NCBI GenBank assembly: GCA_903970435.1
Contig: CAJCIS010000012.1
Coordinates: 1-41,526 of the forward strand
Direction: 5' to 3'
DNA length: 41,526 bases
Source of the DNA: Acidobacteriota bacterium
GTDB taxonomy: Bacteria; Pseudomonadota; Alphaproteobacteria; Acetobacterales; Acetobacteraceae
The notes below the pieces were generated by a model, which was given only the letters and a program-made list of their open reading frames with translations, made no database searches and was not told the DNA's origin. Made by a program: the position numbers and the translations under genes. Positions 26,362 through 34,426 of the stretch are shown here, piece after piece. Positions within the stretch are counted from its first letter, which is position 1, and each line of letters starts with the position of its first letter.

Positions 26362-27042
26362 ATGCCCGGTTTCCGGCGCCGTTTCGTGGTGACGCCGCAC
26401 GACGGATGGGTGCGGGCCGCGCTGGAGGATGATTATCATTGCATGAGCGTCGTTGTCCGCCACGCCGGCGGCATCGCCACCGCCGTGGAGCCCGCGGTGC
26501 ATCGGGCGCCGTGGAGCACCTGCCCCGGTGCGGAAGCGCGGCTGCGACAGACATTCAACGGCGTGGCGTTGCACGACTTCGCCGCGCGCGGCGAAAAGCA
26601 AATGAACTGCACGCATTTGCACGATCTGGCGACCCTTGCCGCCGCGCACGCCGGCGATGGCGAAAGGCTGGTTTACGACATTGCGGTATCGGATCCGGTG
26701 GACGGGCGAAACCGCACGTCGTTGCGGCGCAATGGCGTGACGGTGCTGGCGTGGACGCTCGCCGGTTTCACGATCCTGGAACCCGCAGACGCGGCCGGCC
26801 TGCATTTGATGAAGCTGGGGCCGCTGCTCGCCAAGTTGGACCGGGCCGGCCAGGAAGCCGCCCGCGTGCTCCGCTGGGGCACGATCATTGCGCATGGCCG
26901 AAGCATTCCGCTCGAGGATCAGTCCGACGCGACGCGCATGCCGCCCAACTGCTTCACGTTTCAGCCGGAGATGGCCGGCCGCGCGAAACGAATCGGCTTG
27001 ATCAGGGATTTCTCGGGCGATTTGTGGCCGCTGGAGACGTAA
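26362..27042 (+). CDS. DUF2889-family protein
   Basis: A 226-residue cytosolic protein with the DUF2889 pattern. EDDYHCMSVVVRHAGG is followed by P-W-STCPGA (about 58-64), then MNCTHLHDLATLA and a C-terminal CFTFQPE. The Cys/His residues are conserved in the family, whose function I do not know. Members often sit in oxygenase or CoA-ester catabolic clusters. The start is uncertain: ATG at 26362, or GTG at 26326 or TTG at 26335 overlapping the P450 end. None has a strong ribosome site. The stop TAA at 27040 is fused to repeat copy j. Confidence 0.75.
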   Translation: MPGFRRRFVVTPHDGWVRAALEDDYHCMSVVVRHAGGIATAVEPAVHRAPWSTCPGAEARLRQTFNGVALHDFAARGEKQMNCTHLHDLATLAAAHAGDGERLVYDIAVSDPVDGRNRTSLRRNGVTVLAWTLAGFTILEPADAAGLHLMKLGPLLAKLDRAGQEAARVLRWGTIIAHGRSIPLEDQSDATRMPPNCFTFQPEMAGRAKRIGLIRDFSGDLWPLET

Positions 27043-27082
27043 GAAAGCAGTTCTTTTCTGAAGAAAAGAACACTTCCTTTCT
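27041..27082. repeat. AT-rich hairpin element, copy j (symmetrical form), between a stop codon and tRNA-Gln
   Basis: Stem GTTCTTTTCT with AGAAAAGAAC, flanked by outer arms AAGAAAG and CTTTCTT, so the whole 42 bases are nearly palindromic. The left end contains the last two bases of the DUF2889 stop; the right end touches the tRNA 3' CCA. It may serve both convergent transcripts as a terminator. Confidence 0.85.
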
Positions 27083-27156
27083 TGGCTGGGGGACCTGGAT
27101 TCGAACCAAGGCTGCCCGGGTCAGAGCCGGGAGTTCTACCGCTAAACTATCCCCCA
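27083..27156 (-). tRNA. tRNA-Gln (anticodon CUG)
   Basis: A 74-base tRNA with encoded CCA. The acceptor arm is TGGGGGA paired with TCCCCCA plus discriminator G. The anticodon arm is CCCGG-CTCTGAC-CCGGG, giving CTG at positions 34-36 and reading CAG. The T-loop is GTTCGAATC. The U1-A72 start of the acceptor is typical of bacterial tRNA-Gln. It is expressed alone on the minus strand. Confidence 0.97.
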
Positions 27157-27206
27157 CCAGCGGGAGGCGGCGCCTGTAGCATGAAGCCGTGCGGCGGGCA
27201 ATCAGG

Positions 27207-27641
27207 TCAGAAAAACGCCGCGCGGCGCCGTGCCGCGTCCGCCACGCCGATGTCCACCACCTCGGTGCCGACCGGCCACAGGCTGATGCCGGCGAGCTTG
27301 AGGTGCTGCCAGGCGAACGGCAGGCCGATGATGGTCACCGCGCAGGCCACGGCCGCGGCCAGGTGGCCGAGTGCGAGGGGGATGCCCAGCGTTACCAGCC
27401 ACAGCACGTTGGCGATGGTGCCGAGCGGCCCGGTGCCGATGTCCTCGCGGCCGGTCAACAGGCGGCGATCCACGGCCTCGTGCCCGAACGGCATCAGGGT
27501 GAACATGCCGATCCGCAGGCAGGAGGCGGCCCATGGCAGGCCGACGATGGAGATGGCGGCGAGCAGGGCGGCGAGGAACCAGGCGAGGCCCATGATGAGG
27601 CCGCCGAAGATGAGCCAAATGATGTTTAGGAGGAGGGACAT
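27207..27641 (-). CDS. yccF: YccF-family inner membrane protein
   Basis: A 144-residue protein with two YccF (DUF307) repeats. The first half has LLNIIWLIFGGLIMGLAWF and IVGLPWAASCLRIGMFTLMPFGHE. The second half repeats the theme with ANVLWLVTLGIPLALGHL and IIGLPFAWQHLKLAGISLWPVG. Each repeat gives hydrophobic segments, so it is an inner membrane protein. Molecular function is unknown. GGAG lies 6 bases before the ATG. It is flanked by the tRNA and by a 270-base palindromic region. Confidence 0.92.
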   Translation of the reverse strand: MSLLLNIIWLIFGGLIMGLAWFLAALLAAISIVGLPWAASCLRIGMFTLMPFGHEAVDRRLLTGREDIGTGPLGTIANVLWLVTLGIPLALGHLAAAVACAVTIIGLPFAWQHLKLAGISLWPVGTEVVDIGVADAARRRAAFF

Positions 27642-27656
27642 GGGCTGCTCCAGAAG

Positions 27657-27926
27657 GAAGAAGGCCGGGGCTCTGCCCCTTTACCCCGTCGTGCGAAGCA
27701 CGCGGTCGCGTGACGGGGCGCGAAGCACGCGGTCGCGTGACGGGGCCTGAGGCCCCAGACCCCCATATTAGTTAAGCATGCCCCAAAACAAAATGGGGTC
27801 TGCGGACTTGTCCCCGTCACGCGTATGCGTGCTTGCGCCCCGTCACGCGTATGCGTGCTTGCGCCCCGTCACGCGTATGCGTGCTTGCGCACGACGGGGT
27901 CCAGGGGCAGAGCCGCGGCCTTCTTC
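27657..27926. repeat. 270-bp nested palindrome with terminal inverted repeats and tandem units
   Basis: Fills the gap between yccF and the acnA stop. The outer 23 bases (27657-27679 and 27904-27926; GAAGAAGGCC / GGCCTTCTTC at the ends) match inverted with one mismatch. Inside lie ACCCCGTCGTGC and its inverse, then two 27-base units on the left and three 26-base units on the right that are inverted relatives. At the centre CAGACCCC (about 27757) pairs with GGGGTCTG (about 27795). The right end directly joins the acnA stop codon. No gene is visible inside. Confidence 0.85.
27812..27889 (+). repeat. Three perfect 26-bp tandem repeats
   Basis: Unit starts CCCCGTCACGCG and ends TATGCGTGCTTGCG, three identical copies without spacers. 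Each contains CACGC-GTAT-GCGTG, a small hairpin. The left arm of the larger palindrome (27694-27746) carries two inverted-type units of period 27 in which the loop is GGTC-like while the stem is kept (CACGCG/CGCGTG). Confidence 0.92.
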
Positions 27927-30623
27927 TTACGCTGCCTTCGCCATCCCCCGCAGCACATAATGCAATATCCCCCCATGCTTGTAATAATTCACTTCGTCCA
28001 GCGTATCGACCCGGCAAAGCACATCCAGCGCATCCACTGCCCCATCCCCACGCGTGATTCGCAGCGACAACGCCATGCGCGGCCGCAACGCTTCCAGCCC
28101 GACGATATCGATCACTTCGTCGCCCGTCAGCCCCAGCGAATGCCGGGTCACGCCCTCCGGAAACAGCAACGGCAGCACGCCCATGCCCACCAGGTTGCTG
28201 CGATGGATACGTTCGAAACTTTCGGCAATGACGGCCTGGACACCGAGCAGCATGGTGCCCTTGGCGGCCCAGTCGCGGCTCGACCCCATGCCGTATTCCT
28301 TGCCGCCGAACACCACCAACGGCGTGCCGGCGGCCTGGTAGCGCATCGCCGCGTCGTAGATCGGCATTATCTCGCCGCTGGGGTAATGTTTGGTGACACC
28401 ACCCTCGGTGCCGGGCGCCATTTCGTTCTTGATGCGGATATTGGCGAACGTGCCGCGCATCATGATTTCATGGTTGCCGCGCCGGCTGCCGTAGCTGTTG
28501 AAATCGCGCGACGACACCTGGTGCTGCATCAAATATTCGCCCGCCGGGCTGTTCTTGCCGATGTTGCCGGCGGGACTGATGTGGTCGGTGGTGATATTGT
28601 CGCCCAGCAGCGCCAGAATGCGCGCGCCCAGGATATCGCCCTTCGCCGAAGGCTCCGGCGTAATCGTCTCGAAATAGGGTGGGTTCTTCACATAGGTGCT
28701 GCCGCTGTTCCAGCGATATGTTTCGCTGCCCGTTGCCACGCGCAGCGCCTGCCATTCCCTGGTGCCGAGCGTCACCACGCCGTAGCGGTCGAGAAATTGC
28801 GCCCGCGTGACGTTGGCCGCGACCGATGTCGCAATTTCGTCGTTGCTGGGCCATACGTCGCGCAAATAGACCGGCTTGCCGTCATGGCCGGCGCCGAGCG
28901 GCACGGTGGTGATGTCCTCGCGAATATTTCCCAGCAGGCTGTACGCCACCACCAGCGGGGGGCTGGCCAGGTAATTCGCCCGCACATTGGCATGCACCCG
29001 CCCCTCGAAATTGCGGTTGCCCGAAAGCACCGACGCCACCACGAGTTTTTCGCCCTCGATCGCGTCCACCAGCACGTCGTCCAGCGGTCCGGAATTGCCG
29101 ATGCAGGTCGTGCATCCATAGCCCACGGTGCTGAATCCCATCGCATCCAGCTCGTCCTGTAATCCGGCCTTCTCCAGATACTCCGTCACCACCTGGCTGC
29201 CGGGGGCGAGCGAGGTCTTCACCCACGGCTTGGGATGCAGGCCCAGCGCCCGCGCTTTCCTGGCCACCAGCCCGGCGGCAATCAGCACACTGGGGTTGGA
29301 GGTGTTGGTACAACTGGTAATCGCCGCGATCACCACGTCGCCGTGGCCGATGTCGTAGTTGCGTTCCGGCAACGCGAACCGGTCGTTCAGCGCCGCGGCG
29401 GCGACGTTTTCCTTCGTTGTCACCTCGGAGATGAATGCGCGCGCCGCATCCTTCAGGCTGACCCGGTCTTGCGGCCGTTTCGGTCCGGCCAGGCTCGGCA
29501 CCACCAGGGACAGATCGAGCTCCAGCGTGTCGGTAAATACCGGGTCGGGCGCGCCGGCTTCCCGGAACATGCCCTGCGCCTTCAAATAGGCGCGCACCAA
29601 ATCGATGCGGCCTTCGTCGCGCCCGGTCAGGCGCAGATAATCGATGGTCCGGTCGTCCACCGGGAAAAAGCCGCAGGTGGCGCCATATTCGGGCGCCATG
29701 TTGCCGATCGTGGCGCGGTCGGCGACCGGCAGCGTATCGAGCGCCGGGCCGAAGAATTCCACGAACTTTCCGACCACGCCTTTTTTGCGCAGCATCTGCG
29801 TGACCGTCAGCACCAGATCCGTGGCCGTCGCCCCCTCCGGCAGCCGGCCGGTCATCCTGAAGCCGATGACATCCGGAATGAGCATGGCGATCGGCTGGCC
29901 CAGCATGGCCGCCTCCGCCTCGATGCCGCCCACGCCCCAGCCCAGCACGCCGATGCCGTTCACCATGGTGGTGTGACTGTCGGTGCCGTACAGCGTGTCC
30001 GGATAGGCCAGCGTCTCGCCGCCCGGCATATCCGCAGTCCACACCGCCTGCGCAATATATTCCAGATTGACCTGGTGGCAGATGCCCGCACCCGGCGGCA
30101 CCACGCGGAAATTCTGAAACGCTTCCTGCCCCCAGCGCAGAAACGCGTAACGCTCGCCGTTGCGCTCGAATTCCGCTGAGACGTTCTTCTGCAGCGAATC
30201 CTCGCCGCCGAAATAATCCACCATCACGCTGTGGTCGATCACCAGGTCCACCGGCACCAGCGGATTGACCTTCTGCGGGTCCCCGTTCAGGCGCAGCATG
30301 CCGTCGCGCATGGCCGCCAGATCCACCACCGCCGGCACGCCGGTGAAATCCTGCATCAGGATCCGCGCCGGGCGGAATGGCACCTCCTGGGTGGACCGCG
30401 CCTCCGTCAGCCACCCGGCGATGGCCTTGGCGTCGTCCACCGTGTAACTGGTGCCGTCCTCGAACCGCAGAATGTTCTCCAGCAGTATTTTCAGGCTCAC
30501 CGGCAGGCGTGCAATGTCGCCCAAGGTCTCGGCCGCCTTGGGCAGGGAGAAGTAGGTGTAATTTCGGCCGCCGGCGGACAGTGTCGAGCGTGTCCGCAAG
30601 GTGTCCTGGCCGGTGAGCTTCAT
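27927..30623 (-). CDS. acnA: Aconitate hydratase A
   Basis: An 898-residue monomeric aconitase/IRP1-type enzyme of the usual length. It interconverts citrate and isocitrate in the TCA cycle with a [4Fe-4S] cluster. Cluster cysteines are in [13 protein letters not shown] and [10 protein letters not shown]. The swivel domain carries [36 protein letters not shown]. The start [15 protein letters not shown] at 30623 has AAGGA upstream. It is divergent from ccmA with 73 bases between, an arrangement common in alphaproteobacteria. The TAA stop touches the 270-bp palindrome. Confidence 0.98.
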   Translation of the reverse strand: MKLTGQDTLRTRSTLSAGGRNYTYFSLPKAAETLGDIARLPVSLKILLENILRFEDGTSYTVDDAKAIAGWLTEARSTQEVPFRPARILMQDFTGVPAVVDLAAMRDGMLRLNGDPQKVNPLVPVDLVIDHSVMVDYFGGEDSLQKNVSAEFERNGERYAFLRWGQEAFQNFRVVPPGAGICHQVNLEYIAQAVWTADMPGGETLAYPDTLYGTDSHTTMVNGIGVLGWGVGGIEAEAAMLGQPIAMLIPDVIGFRMTGRLPEGATATDLVLTVTQMLRKKGVVGKFVEFFGPALDTLPVADRATIGNMAPEYGATCGFFPVDDRTIDYLRLTGRDEGRIDLVRAYLKAQGMFREAGAPDPVFTDTLELDLSLVVPSLAGPKRPQDRVSLKDAARAFISEVTTKENVAAAALNDRFALPERNYDIGHGDVVIAAITSCTNTSNPSVLIAAGLVARKARALGLHPKPWVKTSLAPGSQVVTEYLEKAGLQDELDAMGFSTVGYGCTTCIGNSGPLDDVLVDAIEGEKLVVASVLSGNRNFEGRVHANVRANYLASPPLVVAYSLLGNIREDITTVPLGAGHDGKPVYLRDVWPSNDEIATSVAANVTRAQFLDRYGVVTLGTREWQALRVATGSETYRWNSGSTYVKNPPYFETITPEPSAKGDILGARILALLGDNITTDHISPAGNIGKNSPAGEYLMQHQVSSRDFNSYGSRRGNHEIMMRGTFANIRIKNEMAPGTEGGVTKHYPSGEIMPIYDAAMRYQAAGTPLVVFGGKEYGMGSSRDWAAKGTMLLGVQAVIAESFERIHRSNLVGMGVLPLLFPEGVTRHSLGLTGDEVIDIVGLEALRPRMALSLRITRGDGAVDALDVLCRVDTLDEVNYYKHGGILHYVLRGMAKAA

Positions 30624-30696
30624 CTGGGGGGTCCTTGGCAGATTTATGGTGCGGCGCGGTTATACGCCGCGAAGGGCGGGGGGCAAGGAAGCGCGG

Positions 30697-31308
30697 GTGA
30701 GACTGAGGGTTGAGGCGGCAAGCTGCTTCCGCGGAGATCGGCTGGTGCTGGACTGCCTGACGTTCGGCGTGCCTGCCGGCGGCGCGCTGCTGCTGCTCGG
30801 TCCCAATGGCGCCGGCAAGACCACGCTGCTCCGTGTTCTGGCAGGCCTCAAACGCCTGGACGGGGGCCGCTTCACCTTCGACGGGGCGGACGAACTCGCC
30901 GGCAAGGTGGCCTATCTGGGCCATCAGGACGCCATCAAGCCGGGCCTGACCGCGCTGGAAAACCTTGCTTTCGCGGCCCGAATCGGGGGCGGCGATCCGC
31001 GCACCGCGCTCGCCACCGCTGGCCTCGAGACCCTGGCGAACCTGCCGGCCCGCATGCTCTCCGCCGGCCAGAAACGCCGTCTCGCCCTGGCCCGCCTGAC
31101 CTTGCTCCGCGCGCCTATGTGGCTTCTGGACGAGCCGACATTGGGCCTCGATACCGCTTCGGTGGAAAAATTCGGCGCAACCCTGGCCCGGCACCGGCAA
31201 ACCGGCGGCATCGTCGTCGCCGCAACACACCTTCCGCTGCCGGTCGAGACGCCTGAAACATTGGAACTGTCTGGAGGGCCGCCGCTGGCTCCGACCCCCC
31301 GGCCATGA
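30697..31308 (+). CDS. ccmA: Haem exporter ATP-binding protein CcmA
   Basis: A 203-residue ABC ATPase of the cytochrome c maturation system. Walker A GPNGAGKT is at 35-42, the signature LSAGQKRR is near 133, and Walker B is WLLDEPTLGLD. With CcmB and CcmC it drives release of holo-CcmE for haem delivery to apocytochromes c. The start is GTG at 30697 with AAGGA 7 bases upstream; the frame is open to 30601 but would overlap acnA. It overlaps ccmB by four bases (ATGA). Confidence 0.95.
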   Translation: MRLRVEAASCFRGDRLVLDCLTFGVPAGGALLLLGPNGAGKTTLLRVLAGLKRLDGGRFTFDGADELAGKVAYLGHQDAIKPGLTALENLAFAARIGGGDPRTALATAGLETLANLPARMLSAGQKRRLALARLTLLRAPMWLLDEPTLGLDTASVEKFGATLARHRQTGGIVVAATHLPLPVETPETLELSGGPPLAPTPRP

Positions 31309-31970
31309 ACGGGTTCATCGCCACCCTGCAACGTGAGCTGACCCTGGCGGTGCGGCACGGCGGCGATACGCTGGCGGCCCTGCTGTTCTTCTTTGTCGCC
31401 GCCACCCTGTTTCCGCTCGCCATCGGCCCGGGCCCGGAAACCCTGGCCCGCATCGCGCCCGGCGTCGTCTGGGTCTGCGCCCTGCTGTCGGCCCTGCTGC
31501 CGCTCGACCGCATGTTCGGGGCCGACTTCGATGACGGCGCGCTCGACCAGCTCATTGTCAGCGGCACAGCCGCGAGCCTCATTGCCGCCGCCAAGGCGCT
31601 CGCCCATTGGCTCGTCACCGGGCTTCCCCTGCTGCTGGCCGCCGCCCCGCTCGCCACCATGCTGCAAATGAAACCGGCATCCCTGCCGGTGCTGCTCACC
31701 GGCCTTGCCCTGGGCACCGCGGTGCTGAGCCTGTTGGGCACGGCGGCCGCGGCCATCGTTCTTGGCGCCCGCCGCGGCAGCGTTCTGCTTCCCGTGCTGG
31801 TGCTTCCGCTCGCGACGCCTGTGCTCATATTCGGCACCATGGCTGCGGATGCGGCCGCGACCGGCCTTACGCCGCGGCCGCATCTGCTGCTCCTGGGAGC
31901 GTTTCTGGCGGCATGCTTGCCGCTGTGTCCGCTGGCCGCGGGGGCGGCGCTGCGGGCGGCGGTGGATTAG
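31305..31970 (+). CDS. ccmB: Haem exporter membrane protein CcmB
   Basis: A 221-residue protein with about six transmembrane segments (for example LAALLFFFVAATLFPLAIG, VVWVCALLSALLPLDRMF and LLLLGAFLAACLPLCPLAAG). FGADFDDGALDQL is the conserved loop after the second segment. It is the permease partner of CcmA in cytochrome c biogenesis. ccmC, D, E and later genes do not follow: the next gene is on the other strand, so the pathway is split in this genome. The stop is TAG, followed by repeat copy k. Confidence 0.95.
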   Translation: MNGFIATLQRELTLAVRHGGDTLAALLFFFVAATLFPLAIGPGPETLARIAPGVVWVCALLSALLPLDRMFGADFDDGALDQLIVSGTAASLIAAAKALAHWLVTGLPLLLAAAPLATMLQMKPASLPVLLTGLALGTAVLSLLGTAAAAIVLGARRGSVLLPVLVLPLATPVLIFGTMAADAAATGLTPRPHLLLLGAFLAACLPLCPLAAGAALRAAVD

Positions 31971-32023
31971 GAAGGAAGTATTTCTTTTTTGAAAAAAAGA
32001 AACAAAAAACTTTTACTCTGGTT
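31971..32023 (+). repeat. AT-rich double-hairpin element, copy k
   Basis: T-A closing pair as in copy f (TTTCTTTTTT with AAAAAAGAAA). It begins at the base after the ccmB stop and reaches to within a few bases of the stop of the convergent peptidase gene. Confidence 0.9.
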
Positions 32024-32026
32024 GTT

Positions 32027-33973
32027 TCATTGGCCGAACGCTTTTTTGAACCAGAGGATTTCCGCGGCGCGCTGGGCGTCGCGGTTGGCTTTCTTGCGAA
32101 AGCCGTGACCTTCGTCGTTGGCGAGCATGTACCACACATCGCCGCCTTGGGCGCGGACCTTTGCGATCAGTTGCTCGCCCTCGGTATAAGGCACGCGCGG
32201 GTCGTTGCGTCCGGCGACCACGAAAAGCGGCTTGGTCATTTTTTCGGTGTTGTTCAGGGGTGCGGTGGCTTCCATGAATTTGCGCAGTGCCGGATCGCGC
32301 TCATCGCCGTACTCGACACGGCGCAAATCGCGGCGATAGGCTTCTGTATGTTCCAGGAACGTCACCAGGTTCGACATGCCGACAATGTCGTAGGCGCCGG
32401 CCAGCCGGTCGCCGTACGTTGCATACACCGACAACGTCATGAAGCCGCCATAGGAGCCGCCGGAGACGACGATCCGCGTGCTGTCGAGCTCGGGTCGCGT
32501 GCCGATCCAGTCGAGCAGGGCGCCGATATCGTGTACCGCGTCCTGCCGCTTGAGGCCGTTGTCCAGCGACAGGAAGGTGCGGCCGTAGCCGTCCGAACCG
32601 CGCACATTGGGCGTGATGACCGCGGCGCCGAGCGCATTGACCCAGTATTGCAGGGTCGGCGTGAATAACGGACGCGCCTGCGCTTCCGGGCCGCCATGGA
32701 TGTCGATGATGACCGGGTGTTTGCCGGTCTTGCCGGCGGGCTCGTAGAGGAAGGCGGGAATCTGCCGTTTGTCGAAGCTGGGATAGTGGACCAACGTGGC
32801 ACCGACGAAGGCGCCGGTGTCCAGGCCGCCGGTTTCGCTGTAGGTCCAGCGGCTGAGCCTGCCGGTCGCCGGTTCCGCGGTCCAGATATCGAGCGGAAAG
32901 GTCGGGCCTTGCATGTTGATCGCCAGACGTTTCGAGTCGGGCGAGAACTTCAGGCTTTCCAGCACGCCTTGCGGCAACCCGGAGATTTCATGCGCGGTGC
33001 CGCCGGCCAAGGGGCGGGTGTAGACGGTGGACAGCCCATCCACGTTCATGGCGTAGGCGAGCGTTTTGCCATCGGGGCTTAAATCGAAGGCTTCGACATC
33101 CCATCCGGCGGTTGGCGTCACCGGCGTGATTGCACCGGTGGCGACATCATACCGCACGAGCCGCTTGGTCTCGGCGCCCTGATTCGACGCCAGAATCAAC
33201 CCGCGCCCGTCCCTGGTGAACACGGGCAGGCTGGTTTGCAGTTCGTAGGCAATTTCTTCCCGGCTCGGATTGATTTCCTTGACGCGGCCGGAAGGAATGT
33301 CCAGCAGGAACAGTTTTTGCGAGGCGGCAGATATCTCGTGCTGGAACACCAGCGTCTTGTGGTCCGGCGAAAACGCCAGCGGATCGACTTCGCCGCTGCC
33401 GTGATAAACCACGCGCCTGTCGGATGGCGCATCCGGACGCGCCAGGTAGATGTCATAGTCCGCGTGGCCGCGCGGAACGCAAGACCAGGCCAGCAGGGCG
33501 CCATCGCGCGCGAAAATGGGAGACTGATTGCGCGTTTCAGGTTCGGTGAGCGCGATGGCAGCGCCATTGAGACGCGCCAGATAAATCTGGAAATATTCGC
33601 TGCCGCCGGCGTCGCGCATGAACGCAAATTCGTCCGGCTTGCCTGGGCGGGCGATGGCCGCCGCGATCGGCTCATTATAAAAAGTCAGCTGGGTGCGCGC
33701 ACCGCCGGGGAACGCCACGCGGTGAACCTGGGTTGTCTGGCCAAACCTTGTCGACACCAGCATGCTGCCGTCGGCGAGCCAGTCGTCGAACAATGCGATA
33801 CGGACATTTTCGTAGCCGAGCAACGATTCCGCCAACGCCGGCGGGGTGGGCGGGATGTTCTCCATCACCAGCGTTCCCGCGACACGCCGGTCGACCGTGG
33901 GTGCCGCCGCACCGCAGAGAACGGCCGCAATGACTAGGGCGGCGCGAAGGGAGGGGGGGAGATACGCTGGCAT
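32027..33973 (-). CDS. Exported S9-family (prolyl oligopeptidase-type) serine peptidase
   Basis: A 648-residue acylaminoacyl-peptidase/DPP-like enzyme. Residues 1-24 are a signal peptide (SLRAALVIAAVLCGAAA) so it is probably periplasmic. About 60-390 is a WD40/TolB-like beta-propeller (repeated SPDGKTLAYAM, SPDSKRLAI). About 400-645 is an alpha/beta hydrolase domain. The triad is Ser near 506 in GGSYGG, Asp near 589 in RNDPRVP and His near 621 in DEGHGF. It cleaves short peptides. It converges on ccmB and is separated from it by repeat copy k. Confidence 0.93.
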   Translation of the reverse strand: MPAYLPPSLRAALVIAAVLCGAAAPTVDRRVAGTLVMENIPPTPPALAESLLGYENVRIALFDDWLADGSMLVSTRFGQTTQVHRVAFPGGARTQLTFYNEPIAAAIARPGKPDEFAFMRDAGGSEYFQIYLARLNGAAIALTEPETRNQSPIFARDGALLAWSCVPRGHADYDIYLARPDAPSDRRVVYHGSGEVDPLAFSPDHKTLVFQHEISAASQKLFLLDIPSGRVKEINPSREEIAYELQTSLPVFTRDGRGLILASNQGAETKRLVRYDVATGAITPVTPTAGWDVEAFDLSPDGKTLAYAMNVDGLSTVYTRPLAGGTAHEISGLPQGVLESLKFSPDSKRLAINMQGPTFPLDIWTAEPATGRLSRWTYSETGGLDTGAFVGATLVHYPSFDKRQIPAFLYEPAGKTGKHPVIIDIHGGPEAQARPLFTPTLQYWVNALGAAVITPNVRGSDGYGRTFLSLDNGLKRQDAVHDIGALLDWIGTRPELDSTRIVVSGGSYGGFMTLSVYATYGDRLAGAYDIVGMSNLVTFLEHTEAYRRDLRRVEYGDERDPALRKFMEATAPLNNTEKMTKPLFVVAGRNDPRVPYTEGEQLIAKVRAQGGDVWYMLANDEGHGFRKKANRDAQRAAEILWFKKAFGQ

Positions 33974-33988
33974 TCGAAGATCTCCAGG

Positions 33989-34039
33989 AAGGAAGCAGTT
34001 CTTTTTTGAAAAATAGAACCAAAAAACTTTTATCTGTTT
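33989..34039 (+). repeat. AT-rich double-hairpin element, copy l
   Basis: Near-consensus copy with one stem mismatch (AAAAATAGAAC). It lies immediately upstream of the peptidase start (15 bases) and is the left half of an inverted pair with copy m. Confidence 0.92.
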
Positions 34040-34051
34040 AGACGCGCCTTC

Positions 34052-34110
34052 AAACAGTCAAAAGTTTTTTGGTTCTTTTTTTCAAAAAAGAACTGCTTGC
34101 TTTCTTCCTT
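34052..34110 (-). repeat. AT-rich double-hairpin element, copy m
   Basis: Consensus stem, minus orientation. Its GGAAG end reads TAAGGAAG and provides the last two bases of the stop codon of the small helical protein gene. A few bases (GAAAGCAAGC) are inserted near that end relative to other copies. Confidence 0.92.
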
Positions 34111-34426
34111 AGGCGATCAACGCAGCGGCCTTGGCGATCGCTGCTATCGCCTTCGAAAGAAGGCTGATGGCGGCAGCAACCTTGGAAAGGTCGGCAGTGG
34201 CTGCGGTGATGGCACCGGTCGCTGCGGTAACGCTCGAAACTGCATCCTTGTAGGCGGCGTCGGCCTTGGGAAGGTCTTTGTCGATCAGGGCTTCGAGCTG
34301 GTTGTTGAGATCAGCTTTTAGCGCGGCGAGGCGCGGCAATTGGTCGGCGGGCGCCGTGTCGATCAGTGCATCCAGGGCGAGGGACATTTGCGGTATGGTT
34401 TGGCCCAGGGTCGGATCCATGATCAT
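34109..34426 (-). CDS. Small alanine-rich helical protein of unknown function
   Basis: A 105-residue protein I do not recognise. It is almost wholly predicted helix: residues 10-50 are amphipathic (LNNQLEALIDKDLPKADAA), and residues 55-105 are Ala/Ser/Thr-rich with a hydrophobic C-terminal stretch (AISLLSKAIAAIAKAAALIA) that could insert in or lie on a membrane. No signal peptide. The chosen start MIMDPTLGQ at 34426 shares ATGA with the lipoprotein stop and has GGAG just upstream; an in-frame ATG at 34444 would overlap more. Coupling implies it works with the lipoprotein. The stop is fused to repeat copy m. Confidence 0.7.
   Translation of the reverse strand: MIMDPTLGQTIPQMSLALDALIDTAPADQLPRLAALKADLNNQLEALIDKDLPKADAAYKDAVSSVTAATGAITAATADLSKVAAAISLLSKAIAAIAKAAALIA

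Noticed and set aside
27812-27889. Possible CRISPR array
   Set aside because: The three 26-base repeats are directly adjacent with no spacers and no cas genes nearby.
28882-31230. 782-codon open frame on the minus strand
   Set aside because: Overlaps acnA in another frame and runs antisense through ccmA; product is Gly/Arg-rich without motifs.
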